From positions 1-29,792 of the forward strand of contig CAZTNS010000021.1 in assembly GCA_964615585.1 (NCBI GenBank): DNA of 29,792 nucleotides, given 5' to 3'. The DNA comes from JAQIBY01 sp964615585 (GTDB lineage Bacteria > Bacteroidota > Bacteroidia > Bacteroidales > ML635J-15). The position numbers and the translations under genes are program-made. Positions 8,686-15,777 of this stretch are shown piece by piece (position 1 is the first letter of the stretch; every line of letters begins with the position of its first letter). The notes under the pieces are model-generated. The model searched no databases and had not been told where the DNA came from. It was given only the letters and a program-made list of their open reading frames with translations.

Positions 8686-9666
8686 TTATTCTACGCTTGA
8701 AAAATATTTCATGAACTGTGAACGCTCGTAGAATTGTGGATTTTCGATGTTTTTGTAAGAAAGTTTTCCTCTGAAATCGCTGATCTTTTCATAGCCATGG
8801 GAATCCATCCACTCTTCCACTTCTTTATTGATATGGCTGGTGTATGATAAACCTTTCTTGTATAATGCTGAACATACTTGTGTGGTCTGAGCTCCAGCCA
8901 GCAATTGTTTTATTACACCGGCGCCATCATGGATGCCTGTGGAGGCTGAAATCTCGGTTTTGTAAGATTCGGCACTGATCATACCTACCCAGCGAAGTGA
9001 ATGCTGGATATCCGTATCACGGCTAAAAACAGATGCAGATACCATTTCCATGGCATCAATGTTGATGTCGGGCTGATAAAAGCGATTGAAAATGGTTACC
9101 CCTTTAATGCCCCTGAATTGTAATTGTTTAACGATCCTGAGGAGGTTAGTAAAATGCGGGCCGATCTTAATAGAAACCGGGATGCTGACTTTTGACAGAA
9201 TTGTCTCCGCAATTTCGTAGTAACTGTTTTCCAGCTCCAGGCTTTCAGTATTGCCATTGTCGGGTATAATATTGATATTGAGTTCCAGGGCATCAGCACC
9301 TGCTTCTTCAATACGGGTGGCAAAATCAGTCCAGTCTTTGGCATCTATACAGTTAATGCTGGCAATAACGGGGATGTTGCACGCTGCTTTGGCTTCTTTA
9401 ATGAGTTTAAGGTATTCACTCACAGAATTGTGTTTTGCATAATTTCTGACATAATCTTCGGCTTCAGGGTAATTTTTGCTCTGATTGAGCATATTACCAG
9501 CTTCATAGTTGATCTGTTCCTCAAACAGGGATTTTAGTATAACAGCTCCTGCACCATTGTCTGCGAGGGTTTTTATGTTGTCAACAGATTGAGTTAATCC
9601 TGAACTGCTAGCAATTACCGGAGATTGAACATCCAGACCGAGATACGTTGTTTTGAGGTTTGCCAT
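8686..9666 (-). CDS. Dihydroorotate dehydrogenase-like flavoprotein
   Basis: A 326-residue TIM-barrel protein. The start at 9666 (MANLKTTYLGLDVQSPVIASSSG) is chosen because a promoter overlaps the upstream codons. FMN-barrel features include the N-terminal SPVIASSSGLT strand, the Lys in GAVILKSLFEEQI, PVIASINC, ADALELNIN, PVSIKIGPHF and the phosphate-binding GAGVIKQLLAGAQTTQVCSAL. It belongs to the DHOD-like group that is distinct from true PyrD; the residues that would establish orotate chemistry are not clear. It may act on a different pyrimidine-like substrate. It is a single gene on its own promoter. Confidence 0.85.
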   Translation of the reverse strand: MANLKTTYLGLDVQSPVIASSSGLTQSVDNIKTLADNGAGAVILKSLFEEQINYEAGNMLNQSKNYPEAEDYVRNYAKHNSVSEYLKLIKEAKAACNIPVIASINCIDAKDWTDFATRIEEAGADALELNINIIPDNGNTESLELENSYYEIAETILSKVSIPVSIKIGPHFTNLLRIVKQLQFRGIKGVTIFNRFYQPDINIDAMEMVSASVFSRDTDIQHSLRWVGMISAESYKTEISASTGIHDGAGVIKQLLAGAQTTQVCSALYKKGLSYTSHINKEVEEWMDSHGYEKISDFRGKLSYKNIENPQFYERSQFMKYFSSVE

Positions 9667-9699
9667 GATATAGAATGTTTTGTTACAATGTTTATCAGA

Positions 9700-9729
9700 C
9701 AAAGATAATACTTCCGGTAAAAATTCAAA
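9700..9729 (-). promoter_or_regulatory. Promoter of the DHOD-like gene
   Basis: On the minus strand TTTG (9729-9726), an 18-base spacer and TATCTTTG (9707-9700), an exact -7 consensus. It lies 33 bases before the ATG at 9666 and overlaps the alternative upstream start, which therefore cannot be used. Confidence 0.6.
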
Positions 9730-9830
9730 AAGTTGATTGGAGTTAGAAAAAATGTTTTACAGCTTATTAGCATAAGCTTAAATCCGCAGGTGGCATGCAG
9801 TGGAAAACCACTAGGATCTATGGTATAAAC

Positions 9831-9868
9831 AAAAACACCCGCGAAAAGTACATTTCGCAGGTGTTTTT
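9831..9868 (-). terminator. Rho-independent terminator after ssb
   Basis: A near-perfect hairpin, AAAAACACC/GCGAAA paired with TTTCGC/GGTGTTTTT, around a short AGTACA loop with one mismatched base on each side. A- and T-runs flank both sides. It lies 20 bases beyond the ssb stop codon and can work in either direction. Confidence 0.75.
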
Positions 9869-9887
9869 AAGTAGAGCGTGGGTCAAA

Positions 9888-10223
9888 TTACTTTTTTGGA
9901 TCCAAAAGCATGAATTCATTTAACCGGATTCCGGTTGAATACCGTTTTTCGCCGTCTTTTTCCCACTGCTTTTTTTCAAGGCGGCCTTCAACCAGTAACC
10001 TTGAGCCGGTTTCGCATTTGTCTGCCAGGATTTTGGCTGCATTGTCCCAGGCGGTAATGCGATGCCATGTGGTTCTGCTTTGGCGTTCGCCGCTGCTGTC
10101 TTTGTAATATTCATTCGTGGCCAGGCTCAGGTTGAGCACGTGTTTGTTGTTGCCAAGTTCTTTCAGTTCGGGTGTTCCACCGATGTTTCCAATTAAAATT
10201 ACGCGATTTACTAAATTGTTCAT
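9888..10223 (-). CDS. ssb: Single-stranded DNA-binding protein (short form)
   Basis: A 111-residue OB-fold protein from the ATG at 10223 (MNNLVNRVILIGNIGGTPEL). Family motifs are present: LIGNIGG, LSLATNEYYKD, TTWHRITAWDNAAKIL, GSRLLVEGRLEKKQW and RLNEFMLLD. It binds single-stranded DNA in replication and repair. It ends right after the OB fold (LLDPKK) and lacks the flexible tail and acidic DDIPF-type tip of the main cellular SSB, so it is probably a second, accessory SSB. It is followed by a strong terminator. Confidence 0.92.
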   Translation of the reverse strand: MNNLVNRVILIGNIGGTPELKELGNNKHVLNLSLATNEYYKDSSGERQSRTTWHRITAWDNAAKILADKCETGSRLLVEGRLEKKQWEKDGEKRYSTGIRLNEFMLLDPKK

Positions 10224-10302
10224 AATGTGAAAATTTAAGTTAAACATTTATTTTATTTCGTTTTGCTGTTTAGCCTTTTGGCGTTTTTTCAACAGCTTGG
10301 TG

Positions 10303-10310
10303 CAAACATA
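10303..10310 (-). promoter_or_regulatory. -7 element upstream of ssb
   Basis: On the minus strand TATGTTTG, an exact TAnnTTTG match about 80 bases ahead of the ssb start codon. A good -33 TTTG at the right distance is not seen. Confidence 0.4.
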
Positions 10311-10573
10311 CAACCCCATGATTGCCGTAGCCGGTTAAAAACCATTTACTGGCGCTTAACATTCGTTTGTAAATGTTTGTTAATGTTTATTATACAGGCT
10401 TGCAAATAGATATAAAATGTTTAGGTTGCTGAATTAACAAATATTAACCGTAAATTATATTCATATTTCTGATATTGCCAACAAGCGAAAAAAAGATACG
10501 TTCATATAGAACAGAGAAATCACCAATAAATAAATAAGGTGTTGATTAAAATTTAAAACTAAGACAATAAAAA

Positions 10574-10605
10574 TTTGTTCTTTTATAAAAAAACAATTAG
10601 TTTTG
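10574..10605 (+). promoter_or_regulatory. Promoter of the gamma-class methyltransferase gene
   Basis: TTTG (10574-10577), a 20-base spacer and TAGTTTTG (10598-10605): both boxes and the spacing match the Bacteroidota consensus exactly. Transcription should start near 10611, so the TTG at 10603 cannot be the start codon and the ATG at 10633 is used. Confidence 0.7.
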
Positions 10606-10617
10606 TTACTCATAGTC
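10604..10617 (+). promoter_or_regulatory. Candidate C-protein half-site (operator of the M gene)
   Basis: TGTTACTCATAGTC matches the outer half-site and flank in front of the C gene (TGTTACTTATAGTC, minus strand 13634-13621) at 13 of 14 bases. It contains the ACT-NNN-AGT dyad known from C-boxes. It sits directly on the predicted transcription start of the methyltransferase, where bound C protein would repress it. Only one half-site is seen here. Confidence 0.6.
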
Positions 10618-10632
10618 AACATAGATAAAGAC

Positions 10633-12543
10633 ATGAATAAAACTAAAATAAATGACTTAATTCAAAAGTTCGACATCACTGATATCGAAAAGCATTTAAT
10701 ATATATTTACCTAAAAAACAAAGAATTAGATTTCGATAAAAATCCAATATTAAAGAGTAAAATAAGCAACTTTCAACCATCATCAGAATTATTCCTTTTA
10801 TGTTCTACTTTAGAAATTGATAGTTTGAAAGATTTAGAAAAAAATCTTGAATTGTTAATACCACAAAATGATAGAAAACTAAACGGAGCATTCTTCACAC
10901 CTAACTATGTTATAGATTATATTATAAGTAAAACAAATCCAAATGAAAATGATAAGTGTTTAGATCCAAGTTGTGGTTGCGGTGCATTTCTGATAGGACT
11001 TGTTGAGTATTTTAAAAAGAATTACAAAAAAAGTGTAAAACAAATCATTAATCAAAACATTTTTGGCGCAGATATTCTTGATTACAATGTAGAGAGAACC
11101 AAAACTTTATTATCTATTTATGCCCTTCAACATGATGAAGTTATTGAAGAATCGGATTTAAATATTGAGCATAAAGATAGTTTAAGAGATAATTGGAATC
11201 ACAAATATGACGTTATTGTTGGAAATCCACCATATGTAAAATATCAGGATTTAAATGATAATAATAGAGTTGAATTAATAAGGCGTTGGCAATCAATAGA
11301 AAATGGAACTTTTAATTTGTATTTTGCATTTTTTGAATTAGGTCACAAATTGCTTAATGATTCAGGCAGATTGGGTTATATTACCCCTAATAATTATTTC
11401 ACATCATTATCAGGAATATCTTTAAGACAGTATTTTCACAGACACAAATGCTTGACAAGAATTGTTGATTTTAGTCATAAAAAAGTATTTGACGCACAAA
11501 CATATACTGCAATCTCATTCTTAAACAAACAAAAGAACGAGAAAATATTTTATGATAAAATTCTTGAATGTCAAGAGTGCCCTGACTTTTTACTTAAAGC
11601 CAATGGTTCACCGAATTATTTAGACAATTTGAATGTAAAAAAATGGCGATTACTTAAAAAACAAGAACAAGAAAATATTAGAATTATCGAGACTATTGGA
11701 ACGCCAATTAAAGATTTATTTAATATAGCCGCTGGAATTGCAACCTTGAAAGATGAAGTGTTTTTTGTAAATTCAATAATTGAAAAAGACGGATTAATAA
11801 AAAAAACAACCGAAAATGGTGTTTTCTATATTGAAAAAGAAATAACCAAACCTGTTTACAAGATATCAAACTTTAAAAATCAAGAAGATATATATCAAAA
11901 TACACTTAGGATTATTACGCCTTACTATTCGAATTCAAAAAATGCTATTCCAATTCCCGAAACAGAATTTAAAAAACAATTTCCACATTGTTATGAGTAT
12001 TTGTTATCAGAAAAAGAAAAATTAAACAGTAGAGACAAAGGGAAAAGAATCTATAAACCATTTTATTCTTGGGGGAGAACACAAGGAATAACAAGATTTG
12101 GAAAAAAAATACTTAATCCCACCTTTAGTAAACATCCAAGATTTTTACTCGTTCCAGAAGAAGATGCATATTACACTAATGGCTATGGCATTTATTTTTC
12201 AAAGAACAATAACGGAACAGCCTCATTATTCGAAGATATTAAACACCCTCTTTCTAAAGAAGATAATATTCTTTTAGTCCAAAAGGTTTTAAACTCTATT
12301 ATCATGGACTACTATATAAGTATAACAAGTGTTTCTATACAAGGAGGATTCCCCTGCTATCAAAAAAATTTCATTGAAAAATTTACTATTCCCTATTTTT
12401 CTGAAGTAGAACTGAATTTTTTAAGACAGCAAACAGATAAGGAAGAAATAGATAGATTTTTGGTTTGCAAATATCAGCTCAATATTCCGGAACCAAAGCG
12501 TTTTTCATATACATCAAGTAATCTTTCTATCAAACCGTCATAA
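10633..12543 (+). CDS. Type II N6-adenine DNA methyltransferase, gamma class (M of the R-M system)
   Basis: A 636-residue enzyme started at the ATG at 10633. AdoMet-binding motif X-like GAFFTP (about 85-90), motif I LDPSCGCGAF (about 110-119) and catalytic motif IV NPPY (198-201, in VGNPPYVKYQD) come in gamma-class order, so it should methylate adenine N6. The C-terminal half (about 330-630) has the composition and RIITPYY/GITRFGKKILNP motifs of TaqI-like target-recognition domains. The last 70 bases overlap the end of the convergent putative endonuclease gene. The gene is much richer in A and T than its chromosomal neighbours, consistent with acquisition. Its promoter carries a candidate C-box. 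Confidence 0.9.
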   Translation: MNKTKINDLIQKFDITDIEKHLIYIYLKNKELDFDKNPILKSKISNFQPSSELFLLCSTLEIDSLKDLEKNLELLIPQNDRKLNGAFFTPNYVIDYIISKTNPNENDKCLDPSCGCGAFLIGLVEYFKKNYKKSVKQIINQNIFGADILDYNVERTKTLLSIYALQHDEVIEESDLNIEHKDSLRDNWNHKYDVIVGNPPYVKYQDLNDNNRVELIRRWQSIENGTFNLYFAFFELGHKLLNDSGRLGYITPNNYFTSLSGISLRQYFHRHKCLTRIVDFSHKKVFDAQTYTAISFLNKQKNEKIFYDKILECQECPDFLLKANGSPNYLDNLNVKKWRLLKKQEQENIRIIETIGTPIKDLFNIAAGIATLKDEVFFVNSIIEKDGLIKKTTENGVFYIEKEITKPVYKISNFKNQEDIYQNTLRIITPYYSNSKNAIPIPETEFKKQFPHCYEYLLSEKEKLNSRDKGKRIYKPFYSWGRTQGITRFGKKILNPTFSKHPRFLLVPEEDAYYTNGYGIYFSKNNNGTASLFEDIKHPLSKEDNILLVQKVLNSIIMDYYISITSVSIQGGFPCYQKNFIEKFTIPYFSEVELNFLRQQTDKEEIDRFLVCKYQLNIPEPKRFSYTSSNLSIKPS

Positions 12544-13382
12544 CATAGATTTTCCATTGTGGCAATAGAATTTTCCGGCAACAAATTATCTTCTTTCAAT
12601 TCTTCTGTTGTGTTATAAACTTTTACAGGATTTTGAGCAAAATCAGCAATAATTAAAGCTACTCTTTCATATTTAAAATCGTCATCTCTCTGACTAGCTC
12701 TTAAGTTTAATGCAGAAAAACCTTTAATATATTTTTCTAAATAATTGGCAGTCGAATTCGTAAATGGTTTATAAATCACATTGTTCTGAGCGACGTGTAT
12801 TGAGTCCAACTCACGAACAGAAATGAGATATACTTCTCCAAGAACCATTTTGGGAACACGGCGATGAAGATTGAGGGGTTCAGCATATGTTCTTTCAAAC
12901 ATAGTGTCAATATTTTTACTTAAACTGCTGAGTTGACTCCTTATGTTTACGGATAGAATATGTTCTGAAAACAGTTCACCATAAGGCTCAGTTGTGCCTG
13001 TATTATATAAACCATTAAAATCAATTCTTTCTTCTCTGGGGGGCTTATTATTTGGGAAAACACAAATGTCTTGTTTTTTAAACTTCAGAAAACCAGCAAG
13101 TGTCTTTTCTCCATTTGCCTGTCCAATAGGGGGATGTATTAAAGTAGGGTTTACACCTTTTTCAACAAGTGAAGATTTTACAACCTCATGTATAAGATTA
13201 ATAAGTTGTTGAGATGTAATTAACGATTTTTTTCCTTTCTCACCAGATGACCGTATTACATCTTCAACCGATATTTTTATTATTTCAAGAGATTCCGATA
13301 AACTTAACGTATCATTCGAACAGTTGGAAATTCGACTATCTATTGAATCTTTAATCTGTTGTAAGGTTATCAAATTTGCCAT
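12474..13382 (-). CDS. Putative type II restriction endonuclease (R of the R-M system)
   Basis: A 302-residue protein with no certain family match. The call rests on context: it starts inside the C gene (32-base overlap), converges on an M gene and shares their AT-rich composition. A possible PD-(D/E)xK-type core is KKQDICVF (about 102-109, Asp105) followed by a strand ILSVNIRSQLSS (142-153) and GEVYLISVREL (182-192); the metal-binding residues are not certain. The N-terminal 75 residues look helical. It would cut unmodified DNA at the site protected by the methyltransferase. The alternative is an R-M accessory protein. Confidence 0.55.
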   Translation of the reverse strand: MANLITLQQIKDSIDSRISNCSNDTLSLSESLEIIKISVEDVIRSSGEKGKKSLITSQQLINLIHEVVKSSLVEKGVNPTLIHPPIGQANGEKTLAGFLKFKKQDICVFPNNKPPREERIDFNGLYNTGTTEPYGELFSEHILSVNIRSQLSSLSKNIDTMFERTYAEPLNLHRRVPKMVLGEVYLISVRELDSIHVAQNNVIYKPFTNSTANYLEKYIKGFSALNLRASQRDDDFKYERVALIIADFAQNPVKVYNTTEELKEDNLLPENSIATMENLCYDGLIERLLDVYEKRFGSGILS

Positions 13383-13584
13383 TATTAAAAAAATCTTTTA
13401 AGGTAACGTCAAGTGCCTTGGCGATTTTTTCAATATTAACTATTGAAATATTTCTTTTACCATTTTCAACACTTGCAATGTAACTTCTATCTAAATCAGA
13501 CGAATAAGACAAATCTTTCTGAGACAAATTCTGAATCTCTCTCAGTTCTTTTATCCTAATTCCTATTTTTTTCTTAATTTCCAT
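13351..13584 (-). CDS. Xre-family controller protein (C) of the restriction-modification system
   Basis: A 77-residue single-domain helix-turn-helix protein: IGIRIKELREIQNLSQKDLSYSSDLDRSYIASVENGKRNISIVNIEKIAKALDV spans helices 1-5 in the classic Xre/lambda-repressor pattern, with recognition helix near residues 31-41. Size and fold fit C proteins, which bind C-boxes as dimers and first activate, then limit, the C-R operon. It overlaps the endonuclease gene by 32 bases. Two C-box half-sites sit directly upstream, and the promoter predicts a leaderless mRNA, as is common for C genes. Confidence 0.85.
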   Translation of the reverse strand: MEIKKKIGIRIKELREIQNLSQKDLSYSSDLDRSYIASVENGKRNISIVNIEKIAKALDVTLKDFFNNGKFDNLTTD

Positions 13585-13588
13585 TTGG

Positions 13589-13620
13589 CAAAGATTTAAA
13601 ATTGTTGACTATAAGCCAAA
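13589..13620 (-). promoter_or_regulatory. Promoter of the C-R operon, probably leaderless
   Basis: On the minus strand TTTG (13620-13617), a 20-base spacer and AATCTTTG (13596-13589), seven of eight bases of TAnnTTTG with the two n positions free. Only four bases separate it from the ATG at 13584, so the mRNA should begin at or near the start codon. The -33 TTTG lies exactly between the two C-box half-sites. Confidence 0.6.
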
Positions 13621-13630
13621 GACTATAAGT
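13607..13630 (-). promoter_or_regulatory. C-box operator: two direct half-sites
   Basis: On the minus strand ACTTATAGTC (13630-13621) then TTTG then GCTTATAGTC (13616-13607), a 14-base repeat period. Each half-site has the ACT-NNN-AGT dyad and closely resembles the ACTTATAGTC element described for C proteins of the PvuII/Esp1396I type. Occupancy would first assist and at higher levels block the interleaved promoter. Confidence 0.75.
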
Positions 13631-13634
13631 AACA

Positions 13635-13666
13635 TTGCGGAAATAAAGTAAAAAAAAGTATATTTG
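13635..13666 (+). promoter_or_regulatory. Divergent promoter reading toward the second methyltransferase
   Basis: TTG (13635-13637), a 21-base spacer and TATATTTG (13659-13666), an exact -7 match. It would give a leader of about 400 bases containing both palindromes before the methyltransferase at 14078. The C-boxes lie just upstream of it, so C could affect this promoter also. Confidence 0.4.
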
Positions 13667-13685
13667 AACAAACAAATGTCAGTTG

Positions 13686-13816
13686 GCAACATCGTGTATA
13701 GTGCATTTGGCGGATAGTGCTAATTTCAAGGGCATTACATCTAATAGAAGGTTTATAGGTTTGACAGATTAGTACTTCGAATCGCCAAACGACACCATAC
13801 ACGTGATCGGTTATAC
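13686..13816. repeat. Imperfect palindrome, attC-like
   Basis: The left arm (13691 onward, ATCGTGTATAGTGCATTTGG then CG) pairs with the right arm (13782-13806), whose complement reads CGTGTATGGTGTCGTTTGG then CG. The outer ends are AAC on the left and GTTATAC on the right; the latter is one base from the integron core site GTTRRRY. Inner segments (GTGCTAATTTCAA against GTACTAATCTGTCAAA) also pair with bulges. Long folded arms with extrahelical bases and AAC...GTT ends resemble an integron attC site, but no integrase gene is in the window and the left core is poor. A MITE is the alternative. Confidence 0.5.
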
Positions 13817-13926
13817 AGGAAGAAACCAATATCATTTGGCAGAATTTTATTAAATTTGTCAAATGGATTTATGGAATTAAAAAGCCAACTTTCGAAGCAA
13901 AGGCTGAAGAATTTTAAAACTAATTA

Positions 13927-14048
13927 GAGTCTGTCTATAAAGTCCGCTGCCTGCGTTACACTCGTCTGAAAAATCCTCATTTACAAAAGTAAACTCCGGT
14001 ATTTTCAGACTTCGCAAGCCTTGCCAGTGAACTTTATAGAACAGCCTC
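13927..14048. repeat. MITE-like 122-base imperfect palindrome
   Basis: The left arm GAGTCTGTCTATAAAGTCCG and the complement of the right arm GAGGCTGTTCTATAAAGTTC match closely, and pairing continues inward (GCG..GTCTGAAAAAT..., CATTTAC against GTCTGAAAATA..., GTTTAC) to a loop near 13985. The whole unit could fold into one long hairpin. It ends 29 bases before the methyltransferase start codon. A short similar end (CTGTCCATAAAGT, 14999-15011) follows the same gene. Confidence 0.65.
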
Positions 14049-14077
14049 TTTACTCTATTGACGGACACTAATTAAGC

Positions 14078-14995
14078 ATGGATAATTCTAAAAACAAAAG
14101 AAAAGGAACTCAAAGCAGTTCATTTGGAACACCAGGCCGGATAAATCATGATTCTAGTAAATTTTATAAAAGCAAGTTATATGATGGTCGCCTTGTAAAT
14201 AATAAAGTACAATATATTGAAAATGAAATTCCGGAAGAAAAGAACAATAAAATATATTGTAAATCAAGTGAATCAATGGACGACATTCCTGATAACAGTG
14301 TGCATTTAATGATAACGTCTCCTCCATACAATGTTCAAAAGGATTATGACGATGATTTAAGCCTTGATGAATACAGAGAATTATTAAGACGTGTTTTTAG
14401 GGAAACATATAACAAATTGGTGCCAGGTGGCCGTGCTTGTATTAATGTTGCCAATCTTGGGAGAAAACCATACATCCCCCTGCATGCTTATATTATTGAT
14501 GATATGCTGGATATTGGCTACCTTATGCGTGGTGAAATTATCTGGAATAAGGCATCAAGTGCCAGTCCGTCAACAGCATGGGGAAGTTGGAAATCAGCAG
14601 CCAACCCTGTATTAAGAGATATTCATGAATATATTTTAATTTTCTCTAAAGACAGCTTTAGCAGAAAAAAAGAAAGCAGAGAAAATACAATTGATAAAAG
14701 TGATTTTATTGAATGGACAAAAAGTGTATGGACTTTTCCTGCTGTATCTGCACGTTCCGTTGGGCACCCCGCACCTTTTCCTGAGGAATTACCACACAGG
14801 TTAATCCAGCTTTATTCTTTCAGGAAAGATGTTGTTTTAGACCCTTTATGTGGAAGCGGCACAACCTGCATCTCAGCCTTAAAAGATGGAAGACACTACG
14901 TTGGCTATGACATAAAAAAGGAATATGTTGATTTGGCAAACAAAAGGATAAAGCAGACAGAAGAAAAACTAACTCAGAAAACATTGTTTAGTTAA
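14078..14995 (+). CDS. Site-specific DNA methyltransferase, beta class (N4-cytosine or N6-adenine)
   Basis: A 305-residue enzyme. Catalytic motif IV TSPPYNV (80-86) precedes AdoMet motif I DPLCGSGTT (255-263), the beta-class order. The middle contains the well-conserved PGGRACINVANLGRKPYIPLH and IIWNKASSASPSTAWGSW blocks. TSPPY is found in both N4-cytosine and N6-adenine enzymes, so the base modified is not settled; m4C is somewhat more likely. No further endonuclease gene accompanies it. It may be a second methylase of the neighbouring R-M system, protecting the other strand of an asymmetric site, or a separate solitary enzyme. Palindromic repeats flank it. Confidence 0.9.
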   Translation: MDNSKNKRKGTQSSSFGTPGRINHDSSKFYKSKLYDGRLVNNKVQYIENEIPEEKNNKIYCKSSESMDDIPDNSVHLMITSPPYNVQKDYDDDLSLDEYRELLRRVFRETYNKLVPGGRACINVANLGRKPYIPLHAYIIDDMLDIGYLMRGEIIWNKASSASPSTAWGSWKSAANPVLRDIHEYILIFSKDSFSRKKESRENTIDKSDFIEWTKSVWTFPAVSARSVGHPAPFPEELPHRLIQLYSFRKDVVLDPLCGSGTTCISALKDGRHYVGYDIKKEYVDLANKRIKQTEEKLTQKTLFS

Positions 14996-15170
14996 TTGCT
15001 GTCCATAAAGTACAGCTTATTTTAAAAAATACTGAAATCTGGCTGGCGAAGACCGATAACAAACAAGCAGGAAGAGTGAAGTGTTTCAGGCTATCTTCAG
15101 CCTATTGGGGAATGATTAATATTGTAAAAAGCTAATCTGCCTTTGCACCATCTGATGATTCTGGAAATAG

Positions 15171-15491
15171 TCAGGGCTAAAGCCCTTACCTTCTTGCTTT
15201 GTGCACCACCACGACCTGAAGGACGTGGTTAAGCGGTAGCTCGACAGGCAGGACTAAAGCCCTTTCTTTCTTTTATAGCATACCGCTTTCCACCCTTAAG
15301 CAGTAGTTCAAGGCCGGGTTAAAGCCTTTTCTTTTTTGCATTGTTTGTTATTAATGCGGCAGATGAACTAACAGGGCTAAAGCCCTTGTATTATTCCTTT
15401 CACTTACCACCCAGACCTGAAGGACGTGGTTAAGCGGTAGCTCGACAGTCAGGGCTAAAGCCCTTACCTTCTTGCTTTGTTACCACCACGA
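15171..15491. repeat. REP-like repeat array
   Basis: Five copies of the palindrome GGGCTAAAGCCC or a variant lie at 15174-15185, 15251-15262, 15316-15327, 15374-15385 and 15452-15463. A unit of about 51 bases starting ACCTGAAGGACGTGGTTAAG recurs at 15214 and 15414 with three or fewer differences. A further unit (TCAGGGCTAAAGCCCTTACC onward) recurs at 15171 and 15449. ACCACG (15208-15213) pairs with CGTGGT (15224-15229) as a second hairpin type. Alternating hairpins of two types are the signature of REP/BIME arrays. Confidence 0.8.
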
Positions 15492-15495
15492 CTTA

Positions 15496-15777
15496 GGGTC
15501 TGCTGAAAATCACTAAACACAATAAAAATCAGAGATTTATATCATTACCTAAAATTATAAATGCAAGGTTTTTGCGTTGAATTCTAAAAAAAGCATGCAT
15601 TTATAAATAGCATTATGTGACAATACGTTCATTAATTGTGATTTATTAAACTAAATTTTACAATCAATATAGGTGTGAAAACACGGCTATTGTGTTTGTT
15701 AGCCTGATGCACACCATATTCCTCTTCTTCTTGTCGCCTTGAAAATGGTACACCTCAGACTTTTTTCAGCAGATCCC
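15496..15777. mobile_element. 282-base element with terminal inverted repeats (MITE or IS remnant)
   Basis: The left end GGGTCTGCTGAAAATCAC and the complement of the right end GGGATCTGCTGAAAAAAG share about 15 of 16 bases with one insertion. The interior is AT-rich, non-coding, and contains a nested hairpin (GGTGTG 15672-15677 with CACACC 15710-15715, GGCT with AGCC inside). No clear target-site duplication was found. The right end lies three bases from the stop codon of the histidine kinase gene. Confidence 0.55.

Larger units (their letters stand above)
10224..10632. other. Divergent intergenic region between ssb and the restriction-modification island
   Basis: About 410 bases with no coding sequence. 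It holds the ssb promoter element at its left, an AT-rich central part, and the promoter plus C-box half-site of the methyltransferase at its right end. This is the left boundary of the island; no direct repeat marking an insertion was seen. Confidence 0.5.
13585..14077. other. Regulatory and repeat-rich region between C and the second methyltransferase
   Basis: No gene is supported here. In order it contains the C promoter and C-boxes, a divergent promoter reading right, a 130-base attC-like imperfect palindrome and a 122-base MITE-like palindrome, each listed separately. Short minus-strand frames at 13623-13862 and 13877-14068 only read through these repeats. Confidence 0.6.

Noticed and set aside
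13623..14068. Two short minus-strand frames between C and the second methyltransferase
   Set aside because: They read through the two palindromic repeats and owe their length to them.
15171..15491. CRISPR array
   Set aside because: The repeats are palindromic, unevenly spaced and of two alternating types, with no uniform spacers and no cas genes nearby.
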